Position numbers and translations under genes: made by a program
Shown: piece by piece, positions 6,427 to 6,723 of the stretch
How the letters are laid out: each line of letters starts with the position of its first letter
How positions within the stretch are numbered: position 1 is the first letter of the stretch
Assembly (NCBI GenBank): GCA_028707675.1
Contig: JAQWAM010000070.1
Coordinates: 1-6,723, forward strand
Direction: 5' to 3'
From: Kiritimatiellia bacterium
Lineage (GTDB): Bacteria > Verrucomicrobiota > Kiritimatiellia > RFP12 > UBA1067
Length of the DNA stretch: 6,723 nucleotides
Notes under the pieces: generated by a model
Databases searched by the model: none
Told to the model about the DNA's origin: nothing
The model's input: only the letters and a program-made list of their open reading frames with translations

Positions 6427-6723
6427 ATGAAAAGGTTCATCTTGTTTGTGGCTCTGACAGGAGCTGTTTCCGTGTTCGGCGCGGACGTGACGGTCTCAAA
6501 TTCGGTGTACCAACTGCTTTCCACTCCGAAAGCGAGCGGCGGCGATACGCTCACGGCGGCATCCGCAGACTACGGGGCATATCCGTCGGGGCTCGCAACG
6601 CCGGCGTTCTGGTTTGACGCTTCCGACACGTCCGGCTGGACAGTGGGCGAGGGTAACGCCGTGACGCATGTGCCGTCGAAGTCCAATGCCAGATATCTGA
6701 CGAGCGATTTGACGGGCGCGAGC
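6427..6723 (+). CDS. Exported protein, N-terminal 99 residues; possible LamG-type surface protein
   Basis: Only the 5' part is in the window; the frame is open to the right edge. MKRFILFVALTGAVSVFGA is a textbook signal peptide with likely cleavage after FGA (residue 19). The mature start is rich in Ser, Thr, Ala and Gly, as in surface proteins. The segment PAFWFDASDTSGWTVGEGNA (59-78) followed by VTHVPSKSNARYL resembles the opening of LamG/concanavalin-like jelly-roll domains in big repetitive exported proteins ('lWlDAsd...v..w.dks'). That comparison is from memory of the pattern and is an inference. It follows the glycoside-hydrolase-like gene by 71 bases and may bind the same polysaccharide or act in adhesion, but no domain that would prove this is in the window. 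Confidence 0.85.
   Translation, partial: MKRFILFVALTGAVSVFGADVTVSNSVYQLLSTPKASGGDTLTAASADYGAYPSGLATPAFWFDASDTSGWTVGEGNAVTHVPSKSNARYLTSDLTGAS

Noticed and set aside
1..6723. CRISPR arrays, tRNA genes, transposases or phage genes
   Set aside because: No regularly spaced repeats, tRNA-like cloverleaf, transposase or integrase motifs were seen on either strand.

Overview
The window is GC-rich, densely coding bacterial DNA. It holds five genes in two blocks on opposite strands, plus one apparent gene remnant between the blocks. The mix of a secreted carbohydrate-active-type enzyme, an exported protein whose start looks like a large surface protein, and mostly weak ribosome-binding sites suggests an anaerobic polysaccharide degrader of the PVC group (Kiritimatiellota or Lentisphaerota). 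That placement is inferred from protein style only. There is no rRNA or other marker gene here.

Left block (1-3344, minus strand). Read in the direction of transcription, it has a small lipoprotein (3344 to 2826), a secreted 561-residue protein of unknown function (2802 to 1117), and glucose-6-phosphate dehydrogenase, zwf (1048 to the window's left edge, C-terminus missing). The gaps are only 23 and 68 bases and contain no visible terminator, so the three are probably one transcript. Only zwf is a recognised enzyme: it is the entry step of the oxidative pentose phosphate pathway and has an intact cofactor site and catalytic residues.

Boundary (3345-3646). This stretch separates the divergent blocks. 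It carries a 10-bp perfect palindrome and a short inverted repeat upstream of the lipoprotein. It also carries a short plus-strand reading frame ending at 3633 that looks like the C-terminal tail of a lost protein.

Right block (3647-6723, plus strand). The first gene encodes a 902-residue exported protein. It appears to have a glycoside-hydrolase-like barrel, a Rossmann-like domain resembling the middle domain of GH42 beta-galactosidases, a beta-rich segment, a proline-rich linker and a separate C-terminal alpha/beta domain that may be a second barrel. After 71 bases, with a possible promoter and a strong ribosome-binding site, comes the 5' part of another exported protein. Its mature start resembles large LamG-type surface proteins. 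The two may be part of a carbohydrate-utilisation locus. The multidomain 902-residue protein is the most likely undescribed activity in the window.
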